Below are positions 35,132 through 44,741 of a stretch of 64,000 nt of DNA, in pieces. How positions within the stretch are numbered: position 1 is the stretch's first letter; each line of letters begins with the position of its first letter. The stretch is from an uncultured Prevotellaceae bacterium. GTDB taxonomy: Bacteria; Bacteroidota; Bacteroidia; Bacteroidales; Muribaculaceae. The notes under the pieces are model-generated. The model was not told the origin of the DNA, did no database searches, and saw only the letters and a list, made by a program, of their open reading frames with translations. The stretch lies in the NCBI GenBank assembly GCA_900541935.1, contig UQLZ01000002.1, positions 1 through 64,000 on the forward strand, given 5' to 3'. Both the position numbers and the translations under genes were made by a program.

Positions 35132-36334
35132 TTATGAGTTTTTAGTTCGTCGCATTCTGCGACGAACGTTTGTTTCGATAACACAGTAATCAATAAGAGG
35201 AGCAAAAGCGTTCATGAGAAGAACTGCCAGCATGGCTCCTTCCGGATATCCGCTATTGTAAACGCGGATAAGGATAGCAAGAACTCCAACCAAGAAACCG
35301 TATATATACTTACCAGTATTGGTATGTGCTGCTGTTACTGGGTCTGTTGCCATGAAAACTGCCGCAAAAGCAAATCCACCTAAGCAAATATGTTGCAGCG
35401 GGTCAAGACCAGAACCTGGAAATGTTGCGCTTGGGAACATGTTGGTAATCCATGCCATGACAAGTCCTCCAGCAAATACCGAAAACATTACTCGCCAGTT
35501 TGCTACGCCTGTAACAAGAAGTATAAGGCCTCCAACTAAGATGAATAGGGTAGAGGTTTCACCGATAGAGCCAGGAATTAAACCTAAAAATGCATCCCAT
35601 ATAGATATAGGATCCCCAATTATATTAGTCAATTCAAAATTTCCAGAAGATGTTGCAATCTGTCCAAGAGGAGTTGCTCCAGAAAAACCGTCAACAACTT
35701 TTCCTGCTCCAAGTCCGAAGATGGAGTCTTGTGCAATGAAGACGCTGTCGCCAGACATCTTTGACGGATATGCAAAGAAGAGGAATGCTCTGGTTGATAA
35801 TGCAACGTTGAAGATATTCATGCCTGTACCTCCGAAAACCTCCTTAACAAAAATCACAGAGAAAGCAGTTGCAACGGCTATCATCCAGATTGGGGTTTCA
35901 ACAGGGCAAATCATAGGAATCAGAATTCCTGACACAAGAAAACCTTCCTGAATTTCATGTCCTTTTATTTGTGCTGCGGCAAACTCAATGCCGAGACCAA
36001 CAACGTATGCTGTTATAATTTTGGGCAAAACTGCAAGAAAGCCATATAAGAATGATTCGAGCATTGGTGGCGTTACCCCTATTGAAAGGTATCGCTGGTA
36101 GCCAACGTTGTACATTCCGAAAATCAAAGCAGGTAGCAATGCGAGAACAACGATAATCATTGTTCGTTTTGAGTCGTTGCTATCGTGAATGTGAACACCC
36201 GACTGAGATGTTGTGTCTGGGGTAAATAAAAATGACGCAAAGCCGTCATAAACCGATTTGAAGGATGATAGTTTCCCTCCCGGTTCAAATAATGGCTTTA
36301 AATTGTCTATCTGTTTTTTTAGTTTTAGTTTCAC
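35132..36334 (-). CDS. nqrB: Na+-NQR subunit B
   Basis: A 400-residue, about ten-helix subunit that carries covalent FMN and riboflavin and forms part of the ion path. The flavinylation motif FSGATPLGQIA is present, as are MIVVLALLPALIFGMYNVGYQ and the C-terminal LLMNAFAPLIDY. Normal length; starts 12 bases after nqrA. Confidence 0.97.
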   Translation of the reverse strand: MKLKLKKQIDNLKPLFEPGGKLSSFKSVYDGFASFLFTPDTTSQSGVHIHDSNDSKRTMIIVVLALLPALIFGMYNVGYQRYLSIGVTPPMLESFLYGFLAVLPKIITAYVVGLGIEFAAAQIKGHEIQEGFLVSGILIPMICPVETPIWMIAVATAFSVIFVKEVFGGTGMNIFNVALSTRAFLFFAYPSKMSGDSVFIAQDSIFGLGAGKVVDGFSGATPLGQIATSSGNFELTNIIGDPISIWDAFLGLIPGSIGETSTLFILVGGLILLVTGVANWRVMFSVFAGGLVMAWITNMFPSATFPGSGLDPLQHICLGGFAFAAVFMATDPVTAAHTNTGKYIYGFLVGVLAILIRVYNSGYPEGAMLAVLLMNAFAPLIDYCVIETNVRRRMRRTKNS

Positions 36335-36346
36335 GAGTAAAAGTTT

Positions 36347-37678
36347 TTAATTCATTTCCTTTCGTAAATAATCCAATCCTTCTCTAACAATTTTCTGAAG
36401 TTCCAGTTTGGAAGTGTCGATAAATTCGCAAAGGGCAAAATCTTCTGGTGCAACTTCATAAATTCCAAGTTGCTCCATTTTTTCAATGTCACGAGCAAGA
36501 ATCGCTTTAATCAGAAATTCCGCGTATATATCCATAGGAAAAACGCTGTCATACTCGCCAGCCATGATGATTGCTCGCTCTCCTCCATTTATCTTTGCGT
36601 CAAAGTGGAAACGCTTTTCGTTGCCTTGTAGCCATGAGAAGAAACATCTGCTGAAACTGTATTTCTTAGTGCTCAGTGAAGCCCATCCCATAAATTCAGC
36701 AGGGTTGCTGTCTTCTGGAATTGCTGTAATTTGCCTGAAAGGATAGTGTAGAAAAGAGTCATTGCTTACCTTTATGCCGGTAAGTACATTACCGGAGATT
36801 ATTCTGGCGTTTTCACAGTCTGTCAAATTCCCTTTTGTAAAGTCTGAAATCTTTTGTCCTTCTATTGCTGAAAGGATTTGAGGCTTGCTGATGCTTTCGC
36901 CAGTTACTGCAACAGTGCAAGAGAAATCGAGTTTGCCTGTATTGAAAAGATGTCCGATTTTAGTAACAGTGTCTCCGGAAAGGCACCAAACTGTTTCGCC
37001 TTTATTAACGGGGGAAATTTTTTCTATCTGGATACTTAAATTACCAGCAGGGTGTGGACCACTTATTATATGGGTCGTTGAAAAATTGGTTTCAATCACA
37101 TTTTCTTGTCGGCAGGATATGTGAACCGTGCCGTTTGTAAGTTTTGACAATATTTCAACACCTTTTATGAAATTCTTATTGTTATGGCAAATATCAGCAG
37201 TAGCCAATGGGGCAGAGTCAAAAGCAGTGATAAAAATATCGCGAGGCTCTTTCCCGCTTTCTGGAATAATGTCGTATGGTCTTTGTCTCATTCTTGTCCA
37301 TAGACCAGACTGTTTTAATAGTTTGATGATAGCATCTTTTGCTAATTCATGAGTTTTAAAAGAAAGAGGCTCATTGCTGCCTTGTGCAGTGATTTCGATT
37401 CGCTCAATTTTACGACGTTCACCTCGCACTACACGTGCTATTTTTCCGCATATAGGGGAAACGATGGCTATGTCGTTGTCGGATTTATCGAAAAGAATAG
37501 TTTCTCCTGCTTTGACCAAGTCACCTTCTTTCTTAGCCAATTTTGGAGTAAATCCTGGATAATCGCTTGGGTAAACGGCAAATGCAGGTGAAGGATTTAC
37601 GATATTGGCTATGTCGCTGGTGGCTTCGCCTATGAGTTTTAGGTCGAGTCCTTTCTTGATTTTTATCAAGTGTGACAT
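36347..37678 (-). CDS. nqrA: Na+-NQR subunit A
   Basis: A 443-residue peripheral subunit near the quinone site. The start IKIKKGLDLKLIGEATSDI and the barrel-sandwich-like PKLAKKEGDLVKAGETILFDK fit NqrA, as does the GGERAIIMAGEYDSVFPMDI segment. Normal length. First gene of the operon, with its promoter in the divergent spacer shared with the tonB cluster. Confidence 0.96.
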   Translation of the reverse strand: MSHLIKIKKGLDLKLIGEATSDIANIVNPSPAFAVYPSDYPGFTPKLAKKEGDLVKAGETILFDKSDNDIAIVSPICGKIARVVRGERRKIERIEITAQGSNEPLSFKTHELAKDAIIKLLKQSGLWTRMRQRPYDIIPESGKEPRDIFITAFDSAPLATADICHNNKNFIKGVEILSKLTNGTVHISCRQENVIETNFSTTHIISGPHPAGNLSIQIEKISPVNKGETVWCLSGDTVTKIGHLFNTGKLDFSCTVAVTGESISKPQILSAIEGQKISDFTKGNLTDCENARIISGNVLTGIKVSNDSFLHYPFRQITAIPEDSNPAEFMGWASLSTKKYSFSRCFFSWLQGNEKRFHFDAKINGGERAIIMAGEYDSVFPMDIYAEFLIKAILARDIEKMEQLGIYEVAPEDFALCEFIDTSKLELQKIVREGLDYLRKEMN

Positions 37679-37724
37679 GTCTAATTATATTTTAACCTAT
37701 AAATGATATAAATAGTTTATTCGC

Positions 37725-37732
37725 CAAAATTA
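37725..37732 (-). promoter_or_regulatory. -7 element of the nqr operon
   Basis: The minus strand reads TAATTTTG about 47 bases before nqrA. A TTTG is present upstream but only 15 bases away. Confidence 0.45.
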
Positions 37733-37846
37733 GTAAAAAATCCCCAACAAATGCACCCTTTGCAGTAAAAGTTTTTTATAAAGGAAAAGAGAATGTAAAT
37801 AAAATCAAAATTAGGTAGAAAAACGACAAAAAATTAGTTGATATTA

Positions 37847-37877
37847 TTGGATAATTAAAATAAATATGATATTTTTG
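37847..37877 (+). promoter_or_regulatory. Promoter of the exbB-exbD-exbD-tonB cluster
   Basis: (A)TTG ending at 37849, 20 bases, TATTTTTG at 37870-37877. It fits the Bacteroidetes pattern with one -33 mismatch and gives a leader of about 170 bases. Confidence 0.55.
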
Positions 37878-38052
37878 CCCCTAATTTAAGAGCGGGTGCA
37901 CCTTTATGCGTCTTGAAAACGACAGTTGTTGCAAAAGAATGCTAAAAAGCGGACCTATGCATACAAAAATAAATGTGTTCTGCGTTATATTGAGAAGAAA
38001 AAACTAAAACTTATTTATTAACTAATTATTTATTAAAAAATCAAATTTAATT

Positions 38053-38883
38053 ATGGAAGCTCAAAAGCCTAACAACCCTAAAGCCACTTCGGCTAAAAAA
38101 ACAACAAAGAAGGGTGGATTGAATTCACTATTAGTAATCGTACTATGCTTCATTGTATCAGTATTGTTCTATATGTTTGTTCTTGGTGCACCTGAAAACT
38201 ATGAAAACGGTCACCCAATTAACTTGATGGGTACAATTCACGAAGGTGGTTTCGTTGTGCCTATTATTCAAGGTCTTTTGATTCTCGTTGTTGTTTTGTC
38301 AGTAGAACGTTTTATCGCTCTTCGCAAAGCAAGAGGCTCTAAGGGTGTTGACAAATTTGTTAAGGATCTTAAGGTTGCTCTTGAAAAGGATAACCTTTCA
38401 GAGGCAAAATCTCTTTGCACAAAGCAAGGTGGTGCTATCGGTAATGCAGTTCTTAGCGCAGTAGAAAAATATGCAGAAATGTCAAATATGAGCGACGCTG
38501 CAGTTTCTGCTCTTAAAAAAGAAGACCGCGTTCTTGCTATCCGCAACGCTCTTGACGAACAAATCAATATGGAAATGCCTACATTGCAACAAAATATGGC
38601 TATCATCTTTACTAACACTACTCTTGGTACTCTTATGGGTCTATTCGGTACTGTGCTTGGTATGATTAAGTCATTCTCTGCTTTGTCTGCATCTGGTGCT
38701 CCTGACTCTGCTGCACTTTCTACTGGTATTTCTGAAGCCCTTGTAAATACTGCTTCTGGTATTGCAACTGGTGCTCTTGCCGTTATTTCTTACAACTACT
38801 TCAGCGCTCAAATCGACGACATCACTTACAAAATGAACGAAGCAGGTGCCGTTATCGTTGCTGTTTACGAAGCTAAGAACTAA
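38053..38883 (+). CDS. exbB: MotA/TolQ/ExbB proton-channel protein
   Basis: This 276-residue inner-membrane protein has a first helix at about 24-45, a second at about 75-97, and the conserved C-terminal pair of helices with NTTLGTLMGLFGTVLGMIKS and GISEALVNTASGIATGALAV. It would form the proton channel that energises TonB. The lysine-rich N-terminus and the extra helix are common in Bacteroidetes forms. First gene of the cluster and the source of the long leader. Confidence 0.93.
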   Translation: MEAQKPNNPKATSAKKTTKKGGLNSLLVIVLCFIVSVLFYMFVLGAPENYENGHPINLMGTIHEGGFVVPIIQGLLILVVVLSVERFIALRKARGSKGVDKFVKDLKVALEKDNLSEAKSLCTKQGGAIGNAVLSAVEKYAEMSNMSDAAVSALKKEDRVLAIRNALDEQINMEMPTLQQNMAIIFTNTTLGTLMGLFGTVLGMIKSFSALSASGAPDSAALSTGISEALVNTASGIATGALAVISYNYFSAQIDDITYKMNEAGAVIVAVYEAKN

Positions 38884-38923
38884 TTTGTATTAAATTGTTG
38901 AAATTATTTAAAGTAACAACGAA

Positions 38924-39631
38924 ATGGGAAAAGTAGAAGTAAAAAAGAAAAGTCCGTTCATCGATATGACCGCGATGAGTGACGTAACTGTACTTTTGCT
39001 TACCTTCTTCATGTTGACTTCCACATTCCTTCAAAAAGAACCAACAACAGTAATCACACCGTCTTCAGTTTCTGAAGAAAAGGTGCCAGAACAAAACTTG
39101 ATTACGGTTCTTGTTAACCCTGAAGGCAAAGTTTTTATTTCTCTTGCCGGTGACAGGGACTCAACTTTCTCAAGCGAAAAAATGCGCGTAGAGTTGGTTA
39201 AGAGTGTGGTTAGCGAATACAATAAAGTTCACCCGAATGCAAAATTGCAACTTACACAAAAGCAAGTTGACAACTTTGGTTCTACTTATATGTTCGGTTT
39301 GCCGATTAAACTGCTACCGCAGTGGTTGGATTTGACACAAGAGCAACGTGACGAATTCATTGACCCGAACAAGAATAAGGAAACTGCAGGTATTCCTATC
39401 GATATGAATGAAGATTTAAGCAAACCTAATGACTTCCAAATTTGGATGAGAGCTGCTTACAATCTATCTAATGATAATTTGCAAGGTGCTATCAAAGACG
39501 GTAAGGGTATTGCCATAAAGGCTGACCAAACCACTCCTTATTCTGTAGTACAAGTAGTTATGGATAATCTCCAAACTATGAAGATGAATAAGTTTACTTT
39601 GATGACTGCTTTAAAAACTGAAGGAGAGTAA
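38924..39631 (+). CDS. exbD: ExbD/TolR biopolymer transport protein (first copy)
   Basis: This 235-residue protein has a short cytoplasmic N-terminus, one helix with the conserved Asp (SPFIDMTAMSDVTVLLLTFFM) and a periplasmic domain. The Asp in MSDV is the proton-carrying position of ExbD/TolR. It is longer than Escherichia ExbD (141 residues) because of an insertion in the periplasmic part, usual in this phylum. It is paired with a second ExbD two bases downstream. Confidence 0.93.
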   Translation: MGKVEVKKKSPFIDMTAMSDVTVLLLTFFMLTSTFLQKEPTTVITPSSVSEEKVPEQNLITVLVNPEGKVFISLAGDRDSTFSSEKMRVELVKSVVSEYNKVHPNAKLQLTQKQVDNFGSTYMFGLPIKLLPQWLDLTQEQRDEFIDPNKNKETAGIPIDMNEDLSKPNDFQIWMRAAYNLSNDNLQGAIKDGKGIAIKADQTTPYSVVQVVMDNLQTMKMNKFTLMTALKTEGE

Positions 39632-39633
39632 TT

Positions 39634-40314
39634 ATGTCAAAGAAAGCAAAAAAATATCAGAAAGAGAAAGACGTTCGCGTTGACTTCACCCCTATGGTGG
39701 ATATGAACATGCTTTTGATTACTTTCTTTATGCTTTGTACAACTATGATCAAGTCGCAAACTTTGCAAATCAGTTTGCCATCAAATGAAAAAGTAGAAAA
39801 GCAAGAGCAAAATAAAGTTAAGCAGTCTGAGGCTATTACAATTATTCTTGATAGCGAACTTAATAAAGATGGTGTGCCTACAAAGGACTTCGTTTACTAT
39901 TATGAAGGTATTCCTAATATTGAAGATGCCAACAAAGACGGTATTATCGATAATAACAATATGCAGGAGATTCAATTCCTTCCTAATGCAAACGGTAAGG
40001 CTCAAGGCATTCGTGCTGTCCTTCGCGATCGCAACAAACAAGTTGTGAAAAAAATTGACGAATTGAAAGCACGTTGGAAAAGTAAAGAGATCACCGATGA
40101 GCAATATCAAGCTCAGGCGAAATCTATCCGTGGAGACTCTACTCTTAAGCGTCCGGTAGTTATTATTAAGGCTACTCCGAATGCAAGTTATGCGAGTCTT
40201 GTTACTGCACTTGATGAAATGCAAATCAACAATATCAGCCGTTATCAGATTGATCGTATCAATGGTACTGACTCTGCTATGATGTCTGAGTTCTTGAAAG
40301 CACGTGTTAAATAA
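39634..40314 (+). CDS. exbD: ExbD/TolR biopolymer transport protein (second copy)
   Basis: A 226-residue paralogue of the preceding protein, with DFTPMVDMNMLLITFFML as its helix, where the Asp in MVDM is the conserved charge. The periplasmic region contains a predicted loop rich in Asp and Asn (DANKDGIIDNNNM). Two different ExbD proteins in one operon suggest a mixed ExbD dimer in the channel. Confidence 0.93.
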   Translation: MSKKAKKYQKEKDVRVDFTPMVDMNMLLITFFMLCTTMIKSQTLQISLPSNEKVEKQEQNKVKQSEAITIILDSELNKDGVPTKDFVYYYEGIPNIEDANKDGIIDNNNMQEIQFLPNANGKAQGIRAVLRDRNKQVVKKIDELKARWKSKEITDEQYQAQAKSIRGDSTLKRPVVIIKATPNASYASLVTALDEMQINNISRYQIDRINGTDSAMMSEFLKARVK

Positions 40315-40368
40315 GTGGATGTGGGTCGATATTAATTGGAAATATTAAAATCAGAAAGGAATTTAATT

Positions 40369-41232
40369 ATGGCAAAGAATGTAGATCTTACATCAAAAGC
40401 ATGGTGCGATGTTGTATTTGCAGCGAGAAATAAAGACTTTGGTGCATACCAGTTACGTCTTGATTCAAAACCTCGTCACCTAAAGGCATTTATCATAACT
40501 TTGATTTCTGTTGTTGCTATTATGATTATTGCTCTTTCTTATTTGAAAGTAAGTCAAATCATAGCAGAAAAGCAGATCAAAGACCAGGCTGCTCAGGAAT
40601 TGGTTGCAGTTGACTTGTCGGCTGAAGAAGATACTGAAGAACCTGAAGAAGTTGAGGCTAAACTTGAAATGCCTGAAGAGCAAGCTCTTCCTGAAGAAAT
40701 TCTTAATACTGTTAAGGTAACAGAACTCCTTATTGCTCCAGACGAAGAAGTTAAGGCTGAGGATGAAATCAAGAGCCAGGATGAGTTGAAAGAAACTCAA
40801 ACTGCATTTGGTCAAACTGACTTTGATAAAGGTACTGATGACCGTAATGTTGTTCGCGAACACAAGCAAGAAATCATCGTTGAGAAAAAGGTTGAGGTAG
40901 AGCCTGAAAAGGTGTTTACTGCTGTAGAGCAAATGCCTCAATTCCCTGGTGGTGATGCTGAATTGATGAAGTTCTTGTCAAAGAACATCAAGTATCCGAC
41001 AATGGCAATGGAAAACAATATCCAAGGTCGTGTAATTGTTCAATTCGTCGTTACTAAAACAGGTGCTATCGGTGAAGTTAAAGTTGTAAGAAGCGTTGAC
41101 CGCGACCTTGACCGTGAAGCTGTACGTGTTTGTAAATCTCTTCCGAAATTTACTCCGGGTAAGATGAACGGACAGGCTGTTAACGTTTGGTACACTCTTC
41201 CTGTAAGTTTTAAACTTCAAGGTGTTAACTAA
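40369..41232 (+). CDS. tonB: TonB energy-transducing protein
   Basis: This 287-residue protein has a cytoplasmic start, one helix at about 42-65 (AFIITLISVVAIMIIALSYL), an acidic Glu/Pro periplasmic linker and a C-terminal TonB domain (MPQFPGGDAELMKFLSKNIK, then GRVIVQFVVTKTGAIGEV and NVWYTLPVSFKL). It carries proton-motive energy from ExbB/ExbD to outer-membrane receptors such as SusC-type transporters. I preferred the ATG at 40369, preceded by AGAAAGGA, to a TTG at 40336. Terminator follows. Confidence 0.94.
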   Translation: MAKNVDLTSKAWCDVVFAARNKDFGAYQLRLDSKPRHLKAFIITLISVVAIMIIALSYLKVSQIIAEKQIKDQAAQELVAVDLSAEEDTEEPEEVEAKLEMPEEQALPEEILNTVKVTELLIAPDEEVKAEDEIKSQDELKETQTAFGQTDFDKGTDDRNVVREHKQEIIVEKKVEVEPEKVFTAVEQMPQFPGGDAELMKFLSKNIKYPTMAMENNIQGRVIVQFVVTKTGAIGEVKVVRSVDRDLDREAVRVCKSLPKFTPGKMNGQAVNVWYTLPVSFKLQGVN

Positions 41233-41250
41233 TCTGTTTATTCAGATATT

Positions 41251-41290
41251 AGAAAAAGATGCATCTTTTGATGCATCTTTTTCTTTTTGT
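41251..41290 (+). terminator. Terminator of the tonB cluster
   Basis: A perfect 14-base-pair stem (41251-41264 with 41271-41284) has a CTTTTG loop and a T-rich tail. Confidence 0.85.
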
Positions 41291-41345
41291 ACATTTGATT
41301 ATTATAACTACAAATTTTGTATTTTGTTGAACCAATGCTACAATT

Positions 41346-41912
41346 ATGAAAATAGAGAAACATCCCTTTCAGCCCTATATTTCTCCGCATGCTAAGGTCC
41401 TTTTTCTTGGGACTTTTCCTCCCCAACAGAAGAGGTGGTCTATGGATTTCTATTATCCGAATTGGACTAATGACTTTTGGAGGATAATGGGCTTGTTGTT
41501 TTATGATGACAAAGATTATTTTTGTATTCGTGATGAGAAAACTTTTGATTTGGTCAAGATAAAAGATTTTCTGGATTCACGAGGCATAGCTCTGTCTGAT
41601 ACTGCGAAGGAGGTGATAAGGTTAAAGGATAACGCTTCTGATAAGTTCTTGGAAATAGTAACGCCTTTAGATTTGGACTTTTTCTTCAATGAATGTCCGG
41701 AATTGGTTATGTTAGTCACTACAGGGGAAAAAGCTGCAAGTGTTATTTCGTCAATTACAGAATCAGCCTTGCCTTCAATGGGGGAGTGTTTTAACGTCAT
41801 TTATAAGGGTAGGGAATTTAAGCATTTTAGAATGCCATCAACTTCGCGAGCATATCCTCTTGCCCTGAATCAAAAGGCAGAATATTATGAGAAGGTTTTC
41901 AAAAATCTATGA
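41346..41912 (+). CDS. Uracil-DNA-glycosylase-like protein
   Basis: The 188-residue product has the UDG-superfamily opening VLFLGTFPPQQKRW and FYYPNWTNDFWRIMG, with a later LVTTGEKAASV. Members remove damaged or mismatched bases, but the catalytic motif here is not the classical GQDPYH of Ung; LGTFPP is the equivalent loop. The substrate is therefore uncertain. It stands alone between the tonB terminator and the dedA promoter. Confidence 0.8.
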   Translation: MKIEKHPFQPYISPHAKVLFLGTFPPQQKRWSMDFYYPNWTNDFWRIMGLLFYDDKDYFCIRDEKTFDLVKIKDFLDSRGIALSDTAKEVIRLKDNASDKFLEIVTPLDLDFFFNECPELVMLVTTGEKAASVISSITESALPSMGECFNVIYKGREFKHFRMPSTSRAYPLALNQKAEYYEKVFKNL

Positions 41913-41956
41913 CCTGTATATTTTCTGTGATTCATAATAATTTAAAGTCTTATTTA

Positions 41957-41988
41957 TTTGTGTTTGCCCTCGCCTTGCACTATCTTTG
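41957..41988 (+). promoter_or_regulatory. Promoter of the dedA run
   Basis: TTTG at 41957-41960, 20 bases, TATCTTTG at 41981-41988: a full match. A small hairpin (AGGCTA at 41997-42002 with TAGCCT at 42026-42031) lies in the leader. This is the last strong promoter I see before 49.6 kb on this strand. Confidence 0.72.
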
Positions 41989-42071
41989 TATAAGATAGGC
42001 TATGGCTATCAATCATTTTGATTTGTAGCCTAAATGGCTTAATATATTTTTTGAAGCAATTGTTTTTATTT

Positions 42072-42707
42072 ATGGATATTACATCATTATTTTTATGGGT
42101 AGAAGCCCATTTGAATTATTTTTGGATAACAGTTTTGATGGCTGTTGAGAGTAGTTTCATTCCTTTCCCGTCAGAAGTAGTTGTTCCTCCGGCTGCATAT
42201 TTTGCATCTACTCCGGGCTCTAATCTTAATATTTACCTTGTTGTCGTTTTTGCTACTTTAGGTGCAATAATTGGTGCTTTGGTAAATTATTATTTGGCTG
42301 TCTGGATTGGAAGACCTTTGGTGTACAAGTTTGCAAATAGTCGCTTTGGTCACATGTGTCTTATTAACGAGGACAAAGTAATTAAAGCAGAGCAATATTT
42401 TGACAGGCATGGTGCGGTTTCTACCTTCATTGGCCGTTTGATTCCAGCTGTCCGTCAGTTGATTTCAATACCAGCGGGTTTGGCAAGAATGAATCTGGGC
42501 AAGTTTGTGTTATATACAAGCTTAGGTGCTGGTATTTGGAATGCTGTTCTTGCAGCGTTGGGATTTTGGTTGAGTACATTTGTTCCTAGAGAAGATCTTA
42601 TCAAAAATATTGAGCATTATAATCAGTATTTGACATGGTTTGGCTACGGAATCGGCGTAGTTGTCATTATGTTTATTTTATATCACGCTTTAAAAAAGAA
42701 AAAATAA
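42072..42707 (+). CDS. DedA-family membrane protein
   Basis: This 211-residue protein has five or six hydrophobic segments and the family stretches ESSFIPFPSEVVVPPAAYF, FIGRLIPAVRQLISIPAG and GAGIWNAVLAALGFWLS, including the GRLIPAVR arginine motif. DedA proteins are linked to undecaprenyl-phosphate or phospholipid flipping at the inner membrane. I used the ATG at 42072 rather than a TTG at 42018. Its TAA shares one base with the rpe ATG (TAATG), which indicates translational coupling. Confidence 0.9.
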   Translation: MDITSLFLWVEAHLNYFWITVLMAVESSFIPFPSEVVVPPAAYFASTPGSNLNIYLVVVFATLGAIIGALVNYYLAVWIGRPLVYKFANSRFGHMCLINEDKVIKAEQYFDRHGAVSTFIGRLIPAVRQLISIPAGLARMNLGKFVLYTSLGAGIWNAVLAALGFWLSTFVPREDLIKNIEHYNQYLTWFGYGIGVVVIMFILYHALKKKK

Positions 42708-43351
42708 TGAAAGTATCACCTTCTCTGTTATCTGCAGATTTTTGCAACCTTTCCAATGATATCGAAATGATAAATGCCAGCGAGGCAGATTACCTGCATC
42801 TTGATATAATGGATGGCGTTTTTGTGCCTAATATTTCGTTCGGATTCCCTGTTGTCAAGAATTTGAAGAATATATGCACCAAGCCTCTTGATGTTCATTT
42901 GATGATTGTAGAGCCGCAGAAATTCATTAAAGAGGTAAAAGGTATTGGTGCTGAATTTATGAATGTCCATTATGAAGCGTGCACTCACCTTTCTCGAGTT
43001 GTCCAGCAAATTAAAGAGTCTGGTATGAAAGCAGGGGTTACGATTAATCCAGCAACTCCTGTTTGTGTACTTGAGGATATTATCGCGGAAATTGATTTAG
43101 CGTTGATAATGTCGGTCAATCCTGGTTTTGGTGGACAGAAATTCATTGACAATTCGGTTAAAAAAGTACGTCAGTTGAGAGAACTTGTTGACCGTTCTAA
43201 TTCAAAAGCATTAATTGAAGTAGATGGGGGGGTTAACGATGTTACAGGCAAAATGCTAAAAGAAGCCGGTGCAGATATTCTGGTTGCTGGCAACTATGTC
43301 TTTGGGGCAGAGAATCCCTTAGAGAAAATTTCTGCATTAAAGAACTTATAG
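42707..43351 (+). CDS. rpe: Ribulose-phosphate 3-epimerase
   Basis: This 214-residue TIM-barrel enzyme interconverts ribulose-5-phosphate and xylulose-5-phosphate in the pentose phosphate pathway. Metal-site and active-site motifs are present: SPSLLSADFCNLSND, LHLDIMDGVFVPNISFG, DVHLMI, MSVNPGFGGQKFI and LIEVDGGVN. The length is normal. The longer frame upstream is inside dedA and is not used. Confidence 0.97.
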   Translation: MKVSPSLLSADFCNLSNDIEMINASEADYLHLDIMDGVFVPNISFGFPVVKNLKNICTKPLDVHLMIVEPQKFIKEVKGIGAEFMNVHYEACTHLSRVVQQIKESGMKAGVTINPATPVCVLEDIIAEIDLALIMSVNPGFGGQKFIDNSVKKVRQLRELVDRSNSKALIEVDGGVNDVTGKMLKEAGADILVAGNYVFGAENPLEKISALKNL

Positions 43352-43376
43352 TATAATCTATTGTATAGTGGGAGTT

Positions 43377-44729
43377 ATGGACGGACAAGAAAGTTTTGAT
43401 GTTTCTATGCATTGGGAGCGGTTGATATGCAGTAAGCGTCTTGGTTTAGAGCGTTACCGCAGTTCATCGGTTCAGACGCGTAGCGATTTCCAGCGAGATT
43501 TTGACCGGTTGGTCTTTTCATCACCTTTCCGACGCATGCAGAATAAGACGCAGGTATTTCCTTTACCTGGCAGTATCTTCGTCCATAACCGACTGACTCA
43601 TAGTCTTGAAGTTTCCAGTGTTGGTAAGTCGTTGGCAAATGAGGTGCAATTAATGCTTATGCCAAAGTATGCAGGAGTAGAGGCTGGAAACAAGTTGTCA
43701 CACATAGTTGAAATTGTTGGAGCAGCATGTTTGGCTCATGACATGGGAAATCCTCCTTTTGGTCATTCTGGCGAAAGAACTATTGCTACCTATTTTTCGG
43801 AAGGAAATGGTTTGGCTGTTAAACCGTTGCTTTCAGAAGAAGAATGGAGTGATTTGGTTAATTTTGATGGAAATGCCAATTCATTCCGTCTTCTTGCTCA
43901 TCAGTTCCGAGGCCGTCGTGAAGGAGGGTTGGCGATGACTTATTCAACGCTTGCTTCAATTGTAAAATATCCCTATGTATCATCTAAATCGGTAAAGAAA
44001 GGCAAGTTCGGTTTCTTTACTTCTGAAGTCGATTGTTTTGAGATGGTAGCAAGAGAGTTGGGGATCATAAAAAAATCGGAGCATGTGTATGCTCGTCATC
44101 CGTTGGTATATTTGATGGAGGCTGCGGATGATATCTGTTATCAGATAATGGATATTGAAGATGCTCATAAGTTGAAAATTTTGGACTGTGCAACTGTTAT
44201 TTCTCTATTTATGGATTATTTTCCAGATGATAGAAAGGAGAAAATGCAGCGTGTTGTTGATATGAATGAAGATGACAACGAAAAGGTTGCATATTTGCGT
44301 TCCTGTGTGATTGGAGAGCTTGTTTCAGAATGTGCGAGAGTATTTGTTGATAATGAAGATAAGATTCTACGTGGAGAGTTTGAAGGTTGTCTTATTGAAC
44401 ATATTTCAGATATTCCAAATAATGGGTATGAGAAATGCTCTGAAACAGCATGGAATAAAATTTATAATTCGTCAGATGTTGTTGATATTGAATTGGCTGG
44501 TAATCAAATTATAACATTTCTTCTTGATAGGCTTATGGACGCAGTGCTTAATCCTGATAAGAATTATTCACGATTGCTTTTGAGTAGGATTCCACATCAG
44601 TATGATACAGCAGCACCTACAATATATGGAAAAATTCAGTCAGTATTAGACCATATTTCAGGGATGACGGATGTATATGCTCTTGACTTGTTTAGAAAAC
44701 TTAATGGATTAAGCCTGCCGGCTGTTTAG
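43377..44729 (+). CDS. dgt: dGTP triphosphohydrolase (HD-domain dNTPase)
   Basis: This 450-residue HD phosphohydrolase would cut dGTP to deoxyguanosine and triphosphate. The metal-binding residues lie in NRLTHSLEVSSVG (first His) and CLAHDMGNPPFGHSGE (HD); the early FRRMQNKTQVFPLP is also diagnostic. The length is between the 505 of Escherichia Dgt and shorter forms. It is 25 bases after rpe and 12 bases before the TPM gene, so it belongs to the same run. Besides nucleotide balance, dNTPases of this kind can limit phage replication. The ATG at 43377 is preferred over the GTG at 43368. Confidence 0.93.
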   Translation: MDGQESFDVSMHWERLICSKRLGLERYRSSSVQTRSDFQRDFDRLVFSSPFRRMQNKTQVFPLPGSIFVHNRLTHSLEVSSVGKSLANEVQLMLMPKYAGVEAGNKLSHIVEIVGAACLAHDMGNPPFGHSGERTIATYFSEGNGLAVKPLLSEEEWSDLVNFDGNANSFRLLAHQFRGRREGGLAMTYSTLASIVKYPYVSSKSVKKGKFGFFTSEVDCFEMVARELGIIKKSEHVYARHPLVYLMEAADDICYQIMDIEDAHKLKILDCATVISLFMDYFPDDRKEKMQRVVDMNEDDNEKVAYLRSCVIGELVSECARVFVDNEDKILRGEFEGCLIEHISDIPNNGYEKCSETAWNKIYNSSDVVDIELAGNQIITFLLDRLMDAVLNPDKNYSRLLLSRIPHQYDTAAPTIYGKIQSVLDHISGMTDVYALDLFRKLNGLSLPAV

Positions 44730-44741
44730 AATATTTTGTTT

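Larger units (their letters stand above)
37679..38052. other. 374-base divergent spacer between nqrA and the exbB-like gene
   Basis: It holds one promoter for each direction and a long leader (about 170 bases) before the ExbB-like gene. I see no hairpin or conserved riboswitch that I can name in it. Confidence 0.6.

Noticed and set aside
35319..35951. A 210-codon open frame on the plus strand
   Set aside because: Antisense to nqrB. Composition is typical of a shadow of a membrane-protein gene.
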